Source of the DNA: 66-474 sp051954935
GTDB lineage: Bacteria > Pseudomonadota > Gammaproteobacteria > Xanthomonadales > Rhodanobacteraceae
Reading direction: 5' to 3'
NCBI GenBank assembly: GCA_051954935.1
Contig: JBQCHG010000066.1
Location: 1-59,701 of the forward strand
DNA length: 59,701 nt
The notes under the pieces are model-generated. The model was not told where the DNA came from. It did not search any database and saw only the letters and a program-made list of their open reading frames with translations. Positions 16,447 through 24,471 of the stretch are shown here, piece after piece (the stretch's first letter is position 1; every line of letters starts with the position of its first letter). A program made the position numbers and the translations under genes.

Positions 16447-17721
16447 TCAGGTGATCTGCCGCCGGACCGGCCCGCTCGGAACCAGTTCCCGGTGCGCACC
16501 ATCGCGGTTGCCGAATGCGACGCCGCGCGATTCCGGTCCGAACCCCGCCAGCAGCGCCAGCACGATCGCCACGCCGCCGATCCACACGCTCTGTGCGAAG
16601 GCGAAGTCGCCGCCACGGGTAGCGGCAAGCCAGGCAAGGATGGTCCCGGTCCCGGCGGCGATCAGGTTGCCGAGCTGATAGGCGAAGCCCGGCAGCGTGC
16701 CACGAACATCGTCCGGCGAGAGCTCGTTCAAGTAACTGGGCACCACGCCCCACGCGCCTTGTACCGCGACCTGGATCAGGAACGCGCCGATGCCGAGCAG
16801 GACGATCGAACCGCCGTAGGTCCACAGCGGAATCACCGGCAATGCCAGTAGCGCCGCGATCACCATTGCGCGGCGTCGACCGATCTTTTCCGACCATGCC
16901 CCGAAGGCCAGCCCACCGACCAGTGCGCCGAGATTCAGCACAATCGTGAGGATGCTGACCAGATGCGTGTCGAAATGCTTCTGGCTCTTCAGGAACGTCG
17001 GGTACACGTCCTGCGAGCCATGGCTGAACATGTTGAACGCCGCCATCAGCAGCATCAGGTACACGAACAGGCCCCAGTGGCCGCGCATCGCCGTCCGCAC
17101 GTCGCGCCTTGTACCGCTGCGCAGGCGCTGCTCGAATACCGGCGATTCCGGCACCTTGCTGCGGATGTAAAGCACCAGCAGCGCGGGCGCGGCGCCCAGC
17201 ACGAACATGCCGCGCCAGCCTATGCTGTTGAACAGCAGGCCGTAAAGCAGTGCGCCGATCAAGTAGCCGCATGGATAGCCGCTCTGCAGCAACCCGGAGA
17301 CGATGCCGCGCGATTTCGGCGGGATGGATTCCATGGCGAGCGAAGCGCCGATGCCCCACTCGCCGCCCATGGCGATTCCGAACAGCGCGCGCAGGACCAG
17401 CAGCACGATCAATGACGGGGCGAATGCGCAGGCCAGTTCCAGCACCGAATACAGGACCACGTCCAGCATCAGCACCGGCCGCCTGCCGAAACGATCGGCC
17501 AGGCGTCCGAAAATCAACGCGCCGAGCGGACGGAACGCGAGCGTCAGCAGCAGCGCGAAGGTGACTTCGGTGATGCCGACATGGAAGCTGCGCGCGACTT
17601 CGGGGATCACCAGCACCAGCAGGAAATAGTCGAACGCATCCAGCGTCCAGCCGAGGAAACTCGCCGCCACGGTGTGGCGCTGGGTGGAATCGAGTTCGCG
17701 CAGCGCAGCGAGCGTGCCCAT
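16447..17721 (-). CDS. MFS transporter of the sialate/metabolite:H+ symporter type
   Basis: 424-residue, twelve-helix carrier. The N-terminus FLGWTLDAFDYFLLVLVIPEV and loop 2-3 motif GRLADRFGRRPVLMLDVVLY are typical of the SHS/AAHS branch transporting carboxylates. The GGEWGIGASLAMESIPPKSRG segment is also family-typical. The substrate is unknown. The start at 17721 lies just past the stop of the cytochrome gene with a 2-base gap, so the two are one transcription unit. A longer open frame extends over the cytochrome gene but is an artefact. Confidence 0.87.
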   Translation of the reverse strand: MGTLAALRELDSTQRHTVAASFLGWTLDAFDYFLLVLVIPEVARSFHVGITEVTFALLLTLAFRPLGALIFGRLADRFGRRPVLMLDVVLYSVLELACAFAPSLIVLLVLRALFGIAMGGEWGIGASLAMESIPPKSRGIVSGLLQSGYPCGYLIGALLYGLLFNSIGWRGMFVLGAAPALLVLYIRSKVPESPVFEQRLRSGTRRDVRTAMRGHWGLFVYLMLLMAAFNMFSHGSQDVYPTFLKSQKHFDTHLVSILTIVLNLGALVGGLAFGAWSEKIGRRRAMVIAALLALPVIPLWTYGGSIVLLGIGAFLIQVAVQGAWGVVPSYLNELSPDDVRGTLPGFAYQLGNLIAAGTGTILAWLAATRGGDFAFAQSVWIGGVAIVLALLAGFGPESRGVAFGNRDGAHRELVPSGPVRRQIT

Positions 17722-17723
17722 CT

Positions 17724-18263
17724 TCAATGCTCCTTGCCGGCCGGCGCGTAACGCAGGTCGTCCAGCAACGGCGTGCGCGGGCGCTGGATGACCAGCATCG
17801 GATTCCCGGCCACGCGATGGCAGCCGGTGCACGCGGCGGAAAGGTCGTCGTAAGCCTTGGCGAATCTCGCCCTGTCGTGTGTGCCGATCGCGTCCATCAG
17901 GTTCTTCAGCGGCGTATCCAACATGGCCGGCATCACCTCGGAGAGTTTCTGCGGCTGCAGCTCGGCGGCATCGCCGTTGGCCTCGATGATGCCCTGTACC
18001 GCCTCGCCCATCTCGCCGGCCATGTAATAGGCAAGATTCCAGTTGCCCGCCTCGCCGGCCCACCACAGCCGGTCGTGGCGCAGCTCCAGCAGCAACATTT
18101 GCTGGCCGAGTTCCGGTCGCGCCTGTTTCTCGAGCTCGGCCACGCGCTGCTCCAGCGCACGGATTCGTGCATCGGGCGAAGGCTGCGGCGGCGGCGCGGC
18201 CCGTGCGATGCCTATGGCGAGCACCATTCCCGATGCGAAGATGGCAAATCGCGCACCCTTCAT
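17724..18263 (-). CDS. Periplasmic monohaem c-type cytochrome-like protein
   Basis: 179 residues with a signal peptide (FAIFASGMVLAIGIARA, cleavage near 22), a short coiled-coil stretch RIRALEQRVAELEKQ, then a helical domain and a single haem-binding motif CTGCH near residue 143. ATG 18263 is chosen since a GAGAAGCGG lies upstream; an in-frame ATG at 18308 adds 15 atypical residues. It probably carries electrons or senses redox in the periplasm. It is translationally close to the MFS gene downstream, an odd pairing. Confidence 0.82.
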   Translation of the reverse strand: MKGARFAIFASGMVLAIGIARAAPPPQPSPDARIRALEQRVAELEKQARPELGQQMLLLELRHDRLWWAGEAGNWNLAYYMAGEMGEAVQGIIEANGDAAELQPQKLSEVMPAMLDTPLKNLMDAIGTHDRARFAKAYDDLSAACTGCHRVAGNPMLVIQRPRTPLLDDLRYAPAGKEH

Positions 18264-18368
18264 CCGCTTCTCCCGTCCACGCCGATCCACCGATCTAAAC
18301 ATCGCCACGGCGAGGGTGCAATCCCATCCTCACGGCTGGTGGCGGCCTCAGCGGATACAATCTGCAAG

Positions 18369-18899
18369 ATGGCGATCGTGATTCCCGTGGCGGCATTGCT
18401 GGTGCTCCTCGCCCTGGCATGCCTGCTTGCGCTGCACGTTCGCGCGCGGGCAAGGATGGATCCGGAAACGCTTGCCGACCGCATCGATGCCCTGTTGCCG
18501 CAGACCCAGTGTACGCGTTGCGGCTATTCCGGGTGCCGACCGTATGCTGAAGCGATCGCGCGCAACGATGCGCAGATCAATCGCTGCCCACCGGGCGGAG
18601 ATGCCGGTGTACGCGCGCTCGCCGTGCTCACCGGACGATCCGTGCTGCCGCTCGATCCGGAATGCGGCAGCGAATCGCCGCCGCAGGTCGCCTTCATCGA
18701 CGAAGATGTATGTATCGGCTGCACCAAGTGCATCCAGGCCTGTCCGGTGGATGCCATCGTCGGGACCTCCAAGCTGATGCACACGGTGATCCCGCAACTG
18801 TGCACCGGTTGCGAACTGTGCATCCCGCCCTGCCCGGTGGATTGCATCGACATGCTGCCGGCGCGCGATGAGGCCTCGCAACTGTCCCGTGCCGCATGA
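18369..18899 (+). CDS. rnfB: RnfB-like iron-sulfur protein
   Basis: 176 residues. An N-terminal membrane helix (residues 2-25) is followed by a CxxCxxxxC...C cluster site (CTRCGYSGC, with the fourth Cys in INRCPPGG) and two bacterial ferredoxin [4Fe-4S] sites, CIGCTKCIQACPVDAI and CTGCELCIPPCPVDCI. This is the RnfB/RsxB layout. The partners RnfA, C, D, G and E are absent nearby. In E. coli rnf genes precede nth, as loosely here. It overlaps the next gene as ATGA. It could feed electrons to SoxR-type or nth-related Fe-S proteins; that is speculative. Confidence 0.9.
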   Translation: MAIVIPVAALLVLLALACLLALHVRARARMDPETLADRIDALLPQTQCTRCGYSGCRPYAEAIARNDAQINRCPPGGDAGVRALAVLTGRSVLPLDPECGSESPPQVAFIDEDVCIGCTKCIQACPVDAIVGTSKLMHTVIPQLCTGCELCIPPCPVDCIDMLPARDEASQLSRAA

Positions 18900-19936
18900 G
18901 GAATCCGCTGTCCCGCTGGTACGTGCGGCTCATCCTGTGGCTGATCGCGATCGGGATCTTCTGCGTGTGGTGGCCCGCTTGGGAAATGCCGCACTTCATC
19001 ATCGAGCCGCAGAACCGCGCCAAGGCATTCCTCCAGCTCGCCCTGTTTCACGGCTCGTGGCTGCTGTTCCCGGCGATGCTGGAAGCGGCCCTGATCCTGC
19101 GGGATCGCGTGCGCAGGCGGCACTGGCGGCGGGCCGCCGGCGCAGCACTGGTCCTGCTGTTCGCGCTGGTCGGCGCCTGGGCGCGCTTCGTCGAGCCGAA
19201 TGTCCTCATCGTGCGCACCACGGTCGTGCCGGCCCCCGTGGACCTCAATATCGCCCTGGTCGCCGACGTCCACGTCGGCCTGTTCACGCGACCGGACAAG
19301 CTGCGCCAGATGGTGGACCGGCTGAATGCGATGCACGTGGACCTGGTGCTGTTCGCGGGCGACCTCACCTACGATCCGCCGCGCGACCTGCGCGCCGCAC
19401 TGGCGCCGTTGCGCAAACTCAACAAGCCGATGTACGCCGTGCTCGGCAACCACGACGTGCAACTGCCCGGACCGCCGCTGCAGGCCAGGATCCACGCGGC
19501 GCTCGCGGGTGCACCGATAACGTTCATCGAGCACCGCGTGCTGGATTTCCCGCGCTTTCGCCTCGCCGGCCTGCACGACTACTGGACCGCACTGGACGAT
19601 GCGGATTTCCTGCGCAAACTGCCGAACGACAAACCACTGCTGATCCTCATGCACCAGCCGCACACGTTGCGCAAACTGCGCGGCGTGCAATTCGCGCTGG
19701 CGATGGCCGGACATACCCACGGCGGGCAAGTCGCGCTGCCGTGGATCACCGCCCACGTGTTCAAGTCCGTCCGCGACGAGACCTACATTGACGGGCTTTA
19801 TCACACCCCGCAGGGCGAACTGTTCGTCACCAGCGGGGTGGGAATTACCGGCACGCCGGTGCGGCTCGACTGTCCTTCCCGAATCGACCTGCTGGAGCTG
19901 CGCCGCTCGGCGGCGCCGGCCGGGTCCACGCACTAG
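18896..19936 (+). CDS. Membrane-anchored metallophosphoesterase (YkuE-like)
   Basis: 346 residues with two or three N-terminal hydrophobic helices (about 8-25, 45-65, 80-95), then a calcineurin-type phosphoesterase domain: DVHVGL, FAGDLTYDPP, GNHDVQ and GHTHGGQ, giving the expected Asp, His and Asn metal ligands. Homologues act on UDP-glucose/lipid-linked phosphates or cyclic nucleotides; the substrate is unknown. The start overlaps the rnfB stop as ATGA, so it is coupled to rnfB. Confidence 0.9.
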   Translation: MRNPLSRWYVRLILWLIAIGIFCVWWPAWEMPHFIIEPQNRAKAFLQLALFHGSWLLFPAMLEAALILRDRVRRRHWRRAAGAALVLLFALVGAWARFVEPNVLIVRTTVVPAPVDLNIALVADVHVGLFTRPDKLRQMVDRLNAMHVDLVLFAGDLTYDPPRDLRAALAPLRKLNKPMYAVLGNHDVQLPGPPLQARIHAALAGAPITFIEHRVLDFPRFRLAGLHDYWTALDDADFLRKLPNDKPLLILMHQPHTLRKLRGVQFALAMAGHTHGGQVALPWITAHVFKSVRDETYIDGLYHTPQGELFVTSGVGITGTPVRLDCPSRIDLLELRRSAAPAGSTH

Positions 19937-19946
19937 AATCCCGCCG

Positions 19947-20300
19947 ATGGTGTTTTCCTCCTTCACGTCCTGGCTGCGCAGCCGCGGCGACGCGCTGGTG
20001 AGTCGCTGGGCCGCAGCCGTCCAGCGTCGCCGCATGCAGCGCGCCCGGGCGCAACTGCCCTCGCATGCGCGCGAAAAGGCGGCGTTCTGGCGCGCGCGTT
20101 ACCTCGCCCGCAATGCGCGCCTGCAGCGGGAGCGCGAGGCGCGCGAGCTGCGCCGCGGTCCGCGTGCCTCGCCCGCGGACGGTTTGCCCGCGACCCAGGA
20201 CATCAGCAAGGCCGACGTGCTGGCGGCGATCGCGCGCAGTCGCGCGAACCGCCAAGCGCGTCAAAAAGCTGCGCATGGGCAGCAAGGGGAGAGACGATGA
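19947..20300 (+). CDS. Hypothetical basic protein between phosphoesterase and nth
   Basis: 117 residues, Arg/Ala-rich and highly basic, with no known domain. The C-terminal SKADVLAAIARSRANRQARQ resembles the positively charged helical tail repeats seen at the end of some RnfB/RnfC proteins, fitting its place between rnfB and nth; this is weak. It starts 10 bases after the phosphoesterase and its end overlaps the nth start as ATGA, so it is translated in this operon. Strong overlap and composition like its neighbours support a real gene. Confidence 0.7.
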   Translation: MVFSSFTSWLRSRGDALVSRWAAAVQRRRMQRARAQLPSHAREKAAFWRARYLARNARLQREREARELRRGPRASPADGLPATQDISKADVLAAIARSRANRQARQKAAHGQQGERR

Positions 20301-20935
20301 AGCGCGCCGACATCGCCGAGCTGTTCCGCCGCCTGCGCGAACTCGATCCGAATCCCACCACCGAGCTGAAGTACCGCACGCCGTTCGAACTGCTGGTCGC
20401 AGTGATCCTCTCGGCGCAGGCCACCGACGCCGGCGTCAACAAGGCCACCGCGAAACTCTTTCCCGTTGCGAACACGCCACAGCAGATCATCGATCTCGGC
20501 GAAACGGGGCTGAAGCGATACATCTCCACGATCGGCCTCTACAACAGCAAGGCGAAGAACATCCTCGCCACCTGCGCGCTGCTGATCGAGCGCCACCACG
20601 GCGAAGTGCCGCGCACGCGCGAGGAGCTGGAAGCGTTGCCGGGCGTGGGACGCAAGACTGCCAACGTGATCCTCAACACCGTATTCGGCGAGGCGACGAT
20701 CGCGGTGGACACGCACATCTTCCGCGTCTGCAACCGCACAGGACTCGCTCCGGGAAAGAACGTGCGCGAAGTGGAAGACAAGCTCACGCGCGTGGTGCCC
20801 GGGGAATACCGCCTCGGGGCGCATCATTGGTTGATCCTGCACGGGCGTTACACCTGCATCGCGCGCAAACCGAAGTGCCCGCAGTGTCCGATCCGGGACC
20901 TGTGCGCGTACAAGTTCAAGACCGAGCCGGCTTGA
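20297..20935 (+). CDS. nth: Endonuclease III
   Basis: DNA glycosylase/AP lyase for oxidised pyrimidines. 212 residues, aligning with E. coli Nth at identical positions: catalytic Lys120 and Asp138, the helix-hairpin-helix LPGVGRKTANV at 114-124, and the [4Fe-4S] ligands Cys187, 194, 197 and 203. The gene is last in the rnfB operon, with no terminator seen. Intact. Confidence 0.98.
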   Translation: MKRADIAELFRRLRELDPNPTTELKYRTPFELLVAVILSAQATDAGVNKATAKLFPVANTPQQIIDLGETGLKRYISTIGLYNSKAKNILATCALLIERHHGEVPRTREELEALPGVGRKTANVILNTVFGEATIAVDTHIFRVCNRTGLAPGKNVREVEDKLTRVVPGEYRLGAHHWLILHGRYTCIARKPKCPQCPIRDLCAYKFKTEPA

Positions 20936-21118
20936 ATACCGCGCGTGTTGTCGCAACCGTCACGCGCAGACGCTGAATTTCGCGTCAATCAGCAGCAGCC
21001 ATCCTAATCAGGGGTTAATCCGGGCCTTCCTAAAATTGTCGCTGACCTTGGAAAGGCGGTCGTCCCGATCGCCGAATGGACACCCGCCATGCGGCGGCAT
21101 GCATACGGAGGAGAATTT

Positions 21119-21586
21119 ATGCAAACCAGGAAACTCACGATCGCACTGGGCGCGCTCATCGCCGGCGCAGCTTTCGGTCCCGCGGCGCTGGCCTGGAACG
21201 GCGCCACGAAAACCGGGCAGATGGATCAGCAGGTCCAGCAGATGGATGCCAACCACGACGGCCAGGTTTCCCAGAGCGAATACGACAATTACTGGAAACA
21301 GCAATTCCAGACCGCCGATACCAATCACGACGGCAAGCTGAGCAAGCAGGAATGCAGGACCGCGTCGGAGAATCTCAATGGCGGCCGCGCGGTCAGTCAG
21401 GCCAGCTTCGACCGGATGTGGCGGTCGGCCGACACCAATCACGATGGCTCGCTCTCGCAGAGTGAAGATCTGGCCTACCACAACAAGATGTTCCATCAGG
21501 CCGATACCAACAATGACGGTCGGCTGAGCAAGGCCGAAGTTCGCAACGCGGTACAGCACCACGACGAAAGCCTCGCCTCGCTGTGA
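21119..21586 (+). CDS. Secreted EF-hand calcium-binding protein
   Basis: 155 residues with a signal peptide (LTIALGALIAGAAFGPAALA, cleavage near 23). Four EF-hand-like loops follow: DANHDGQVSQSE, DTNHDGKLSKQE, DTNHDGSLSQSE and DTNNDGRLSKAE, each with the Dx[ND]xDG ligand pattern and a terminal Glu. It should bind Ca2+ in the periplasm or outside. GGAGG stands before ATG 21119. It is followed by a strong terminator and preceded by a 183-base gap, so it is a single-gene unit. Confidence 0.9.
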   Translation: MQTRKLTIALGALIAGAAFGPAALAWNGATKTGQMDQQVQQMDANHDGQVSQSEYDNYWKQQFQTADTNHDGKLSKQECRTASENLNGGRAVSQASFDRMWRSADTNHDGSLSQSEDLAYHNKMFHQADTNNDGRLSKAEVRNAVQHHDESLASL

Positions 21587-21608
21587 GGCGACGACCCTCG
21601 GTCGGACG

Positions 21609-21637
21609 CGGCGGGCCACCCGGTCCGCCGTTTTTTT
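21609..21637 (+). terminator. Rho-independent terminator after EF-hand gene
   Basis: Nine-base stem CGGCGGGCC/GGTCCGCCG (one G-T pair) at 21609-21617 and 21622-21630, four-base loop, followed by TTTTTTT at 21631-21637, 23 bases after the EF-hand stop. Confidence 0.9.
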
Positions 21638-21751
21638 GCGCCTGCAGCTTCGGATCTCGGTGCGAGCGGAGCGCGCTGCATCACCACGCTGGCAGCGCCA
21701 AGCTTCTCAGCGGAACAGCTTCCGGTCTGATTCGACTGCTATGCTGGCGCG

Positions 21752-22420
21752 ATGACTGACGAACAATCCCGTGAGCCCCGCATGGCTGCGCGTTTCCGCG
21801 GTTTCCTGCCGGTGGTGGTGGACGTGGAAACCGGTGGCTTCGATCCGGAACGCGACGCACTGCTGGAGATCGCGGTGGTATGCATCCGCATGGAGCCCGA
21901 TGGGCTGGTGCACCCGGAGCCTTACGTGTCCACACACGTGCAGGCCTTCCCCGGTGCCAATATCGAGCCGAAGTCCCTGGAAATCACCGGCATCGATCCG
22001 GATCATCCGTTCCGCGCGGCGCTGCCGGAACGCGAAGCGCTGGAGCACGTGTTCAAGCCCGTGCGCACTGCAATGAAGAGTGCCGGCTGCCAGCGCGCGA
22101 TCCTGGTCGGCCACAACGCGGCCTTCGATCTTTCATTCCTCAACGCCGCGGTCCGCCGCAGCGGGCACAAGCGCAACCCGTTCCACCCGTTCTCGTGTTT
22201 CGATACCGCCACGCTGGGGGGGTTGGCCTATGGGCAAACGGTGTTGTCGCGCGCGGTGCAGGCGGCGGGCTTCGAATGGAATCCCAACGAAGCGCATTCG
22301 GCGGTCTACGACGCCGAGCGGACTGCCGCGCTGTTCTGCGCGATCGTCAATCGCTGGAAGTATCTGGAGGACTGCGAAAAGGAACGCGTGGGTCTGCCCG
22401 ACAGCACAGGCATGCTCTGA
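21752..22420 (+). CDS. rnt: Ribonuclease T
   Basis: 3'-5' exoribonuclease trimming tRNA CCA ends and 3' ends of stable RNAs. 222 residues, DEDDh family: Asp24/Glu26 in VVDVETGGFD, HNAAFDLSF for the second acidic site, and HSAVYDAERTA with the catalytic His-Asp. CFDTATLGGLAYGQTVL is typical of RNase T versus DNA polymerase III epsilon. It is convergent with pit, with a 100-base gap in which I see no gene or terminator. Confidence 0.95.
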   Translation: MTDEQSREPRMAARFRGFLPVVVDVETGGFDPERDALLEIAVVCIRMEPDGLVHPEPYVSTHVQAFPGANIEPKSLEITGIDPDHPFRAALPEREALEHVFKPVRTAMKSAGCQRAILVGHNAAFDLSFLNAAVRRSGHKRNPFHPFSCFDTATLGGLAYGQTVLSRAVQAAGFEWNPNEAHSAVYDAERTAALFCAIVNRWKYLEDCEKERVGLPDSTGML

Positions 22421-22520
22421 TCGCGCTCACGTGCACGGACACGAAGGGAATCCCTGTCCTGACGCGTACGTTCCTGTTGATCATGGAAAGAAGGGTGCAG
22501 ATTGCGGCGACGGTGTCGCC

Positions 22521-23651
22521 TTACCCGTTCCACCCCAGTGCGCGCAGGCCCAACACCAGGCCCCACGCGATCAAGGCCGTGATCGGCAACGTCAGGATCC
22601 ACGCCCAGACCATGCGCTCGACCACCGTCCAGCGGATCGCGTTGAAGCGCTTGGCCGCGCCCACGCCCATGATCGCAGCCGACACGTTGTGCGTCGTGGA
22701 CACCGGAAAACCGAATATGGAAGCGGTGATGATCACCGCGGCGGAACTGGTCTCCGCGGCAAAACCGTTGATCGGATGCAGCTTCACCATCTTGTGGCCG
22801 AGCGTCTTGATGATCCGCCAGCCGCCGCCTGCGGTGCCGGCTGCCATCACCAGCGCGCACAGCACCTTCACCCAGACCGGAATCGGAAAATTCTCCACCG
22901 TGCCCGGAATGCGCAGGAAGGACAGCCAGGCCGGGAGCGCATCCAGCTGGTGAGCAGCAGTGGCGCTGGCCAGCGCGAGGGCGATGATGCCCATGGTCTT
23001 CTGTGCGTCGTTCATGCCGTGCGATACGCCCATTGCCGCTGCAGAGAGCAGCTGCGCCTTGCCGAAAAGAGCGTTCACGAAAGGCGTGCGGCCAAAGCGG
23101 CGCAGCCAGCCCTGGCGATTGGCAAACCACGCAAACAGCCAGAACAGCGCGCCCATGACCAGGATCCCGAGCAGGAACCCGATGACCGGAGAAGTCACCA
23201 TAGGCACGACCACTTTCGGGATCACGCCCTTGCCCTGCCACCAGTGGGCGCCCCCTTCGCTCCAGATCACCGCATTGAAGCTGCCGTGCGCCGCCGCGAT
23301 CGCCGCACCGCAGAGGCCGCCGATCAGCGCGTGCGAGGACGAGGACGGCAGGCCCAGCCACCAGGTAATCAGGTTCCAGATGATCGCGCCCAGCAGTGCG
23401 CAGATCAGCAATTCGGCCCCGATATTGACCACGCCGGCATCAACCAGGCCCGCGGCGATGGTCTTCGCCACCGCGGTACCGATCAGGGCGCCGATCAGGT
23501 TGGTCACCGCGGCCAGCAGCACCGCCTGGCCCGGGGTCAGCACCTTGGTCGCGACCACCGTCGCGATGGAGTTGGCGGTGTCGTGGAACCCGTTGATGTA
23601 GGTGAACACCAACGCGATCACGACAACGATGATGAGGAGGCCGAGGGTCAT
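22521..23651 (-). CDS. pit: Low-affinity inorganic phosphate transporter
   Basis: 376-residue PiT family permease (PF01384-type). The family signature GFHDTANSIATVV at the N-terminus and the inverted repeat GVSHGMNDAQKTMGIIALAL and VSTTHNVSAAIMGVG at the C-terminal half are both present, with about ten hydrophobic helices. It likely co-transports metal-phosphate with H+ or Na+. The DUF47/PhoU-like partner sits 49 bases upstream on the same strand, the usual two-gene arrangement. Confidence 0.95.
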   Translation of the reverse strand: MTLGLLIIVVVIALVFTYINGFHDTANSIATVVATKVLTPGQAVLLAAVTNLIGALIGTAVAKTIAAGLVDAGVVNIGAELLICALLGAIIWNLITWWLGLPSSSSHALIGGLCGAAIAAAHGSFNAVIWSEGGAHWWQGKGVIPKVVVPMVTSPVIGFLLGILVMGALFWLFAWFANRQGWLRRFGRTPFVNALFGKAQLLSAAAMGVSHGMNDAQKTMGIIALALASATAAHQLDALPAWLSFLRIPGTVENFPIPVWVKVLCALVMAAGTAGGGWRIIKTLGHKMVKLHPINGFAAETSSAAVIITASIFGFPVSTTHNVSAAIMGVGAAKRFNAIRWTVVERMVWAWILTLPITALIAWGLVLGLRALGWNG

Positions 23652-23700
23652 GCGGGGGCGAGGATCGAAGACGGGTGGCGGGGACGCATGGCCGCCGTCC

Positions 23701-24330
23701 TCATGAATGCTTCAACACGATCGAATAAATGACGTTGCCGACGTCGCGGCAACGGTCGATCGCCTTCTCCATCAACTCGAACAGGTCCTTGGCCAGCACC
23801 ACCTTGATCGGATCGCCATCCGCCGTGTAGAGGCTGCGATAGGCCTCGAGCAACATGCGATCGGCTTCGGATTCGATCGCCTGCAGCCGGTCCTGCAGCG
23901 CGCGCATGCGGTCAATGCGCAAGCCGTTGCGCAGTTCGCCGACCATCTCGGCAAGCACCTCGGTGGCGCGCATCAGCAACACCGCGCGCGAGGCGAAATC
24001 CACCCCTTCCAGCCTGGAAGGCATGATCGCGTAACGCTCGGCGAATTTCTCGATGGTCTTGGGAATGCGATACAGCGCCGAAGACATCGCCTCGATGTCC
24101 TCGCGGTCCAGCGCGGTGACGAAGGTGTTGACCAGTGCCAGGCTGATCTGTGCCGCGAGCTGCTTCTCGCGCCGGCGCGCGGCGCGGAAGCTGTCCAGGA
24201 TCATCGCCTCGCCGCGGTGCTCCAGCAACTTCTGCAGGGCACTGGCTCCATCGCGCGCGGCCTCGGCGCTGGCCTCCAGCAGATCGTAGAACTTGTCGCC
24301 CTTGCCGAACATCGTTTGCAGCGAAAACAT
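23701..24330 (-). CDS. DUF47 PhoU-like protein, Pit accessory
   Basis: 209-residue all-helical protein, start MFSLQTMFGKGDKFYDLLEASAEAA typical of TIGR00153/DUF47. Conserved ExxxD pairs (RREKQLAAQIS, DREDIEAMSSALYR, KAIDRCRDVGNVIYS) are metal-binding helices as in PhoU. It is thought to regulate the phosphate carrier encoded next. AGGAGCCTGTC precedes the ATG. The divergent CorC-like gene begins 142 bases away. Confidence 0.92.
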   Translation of the reverse strand: MFSLQTMFGKGDKFYDLLEASAEAARDGASALQKLLEHRGEAMILDSFRAARRREKQLAAQISLALVNTFVTALDREDIEAMSSALYRIPKTIEKFAERYAIMPSRLEGVDFASRAVLLMRATEVLAEMVGELRNGLRIDRMRALQDRLQAIESEADRMLLEAYRSLYTADGDPIKVVLAKDLFELMEKAIDRCRDVGNVIYSIVLKHS

Positions 24331-24471
24331 GACAGGCTCCTGACAATGCCGGCGCAGAATATTTCCGGAATATTACACGAGCGTGACATTGGCCAGCAGC
24401 AGCCTTGACCCGCGGGCTTGCTACACTCGACGCATGGACGTCCCCACGCACGCCCGGCCTTCCGATCGCAC

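Noticed and set aside
18524..20035. 503-codon minus-strand frame over rnfB and the phosphoesterase
   Set aside because: Antisense shadow; the plus-strand genes have clear motifs.
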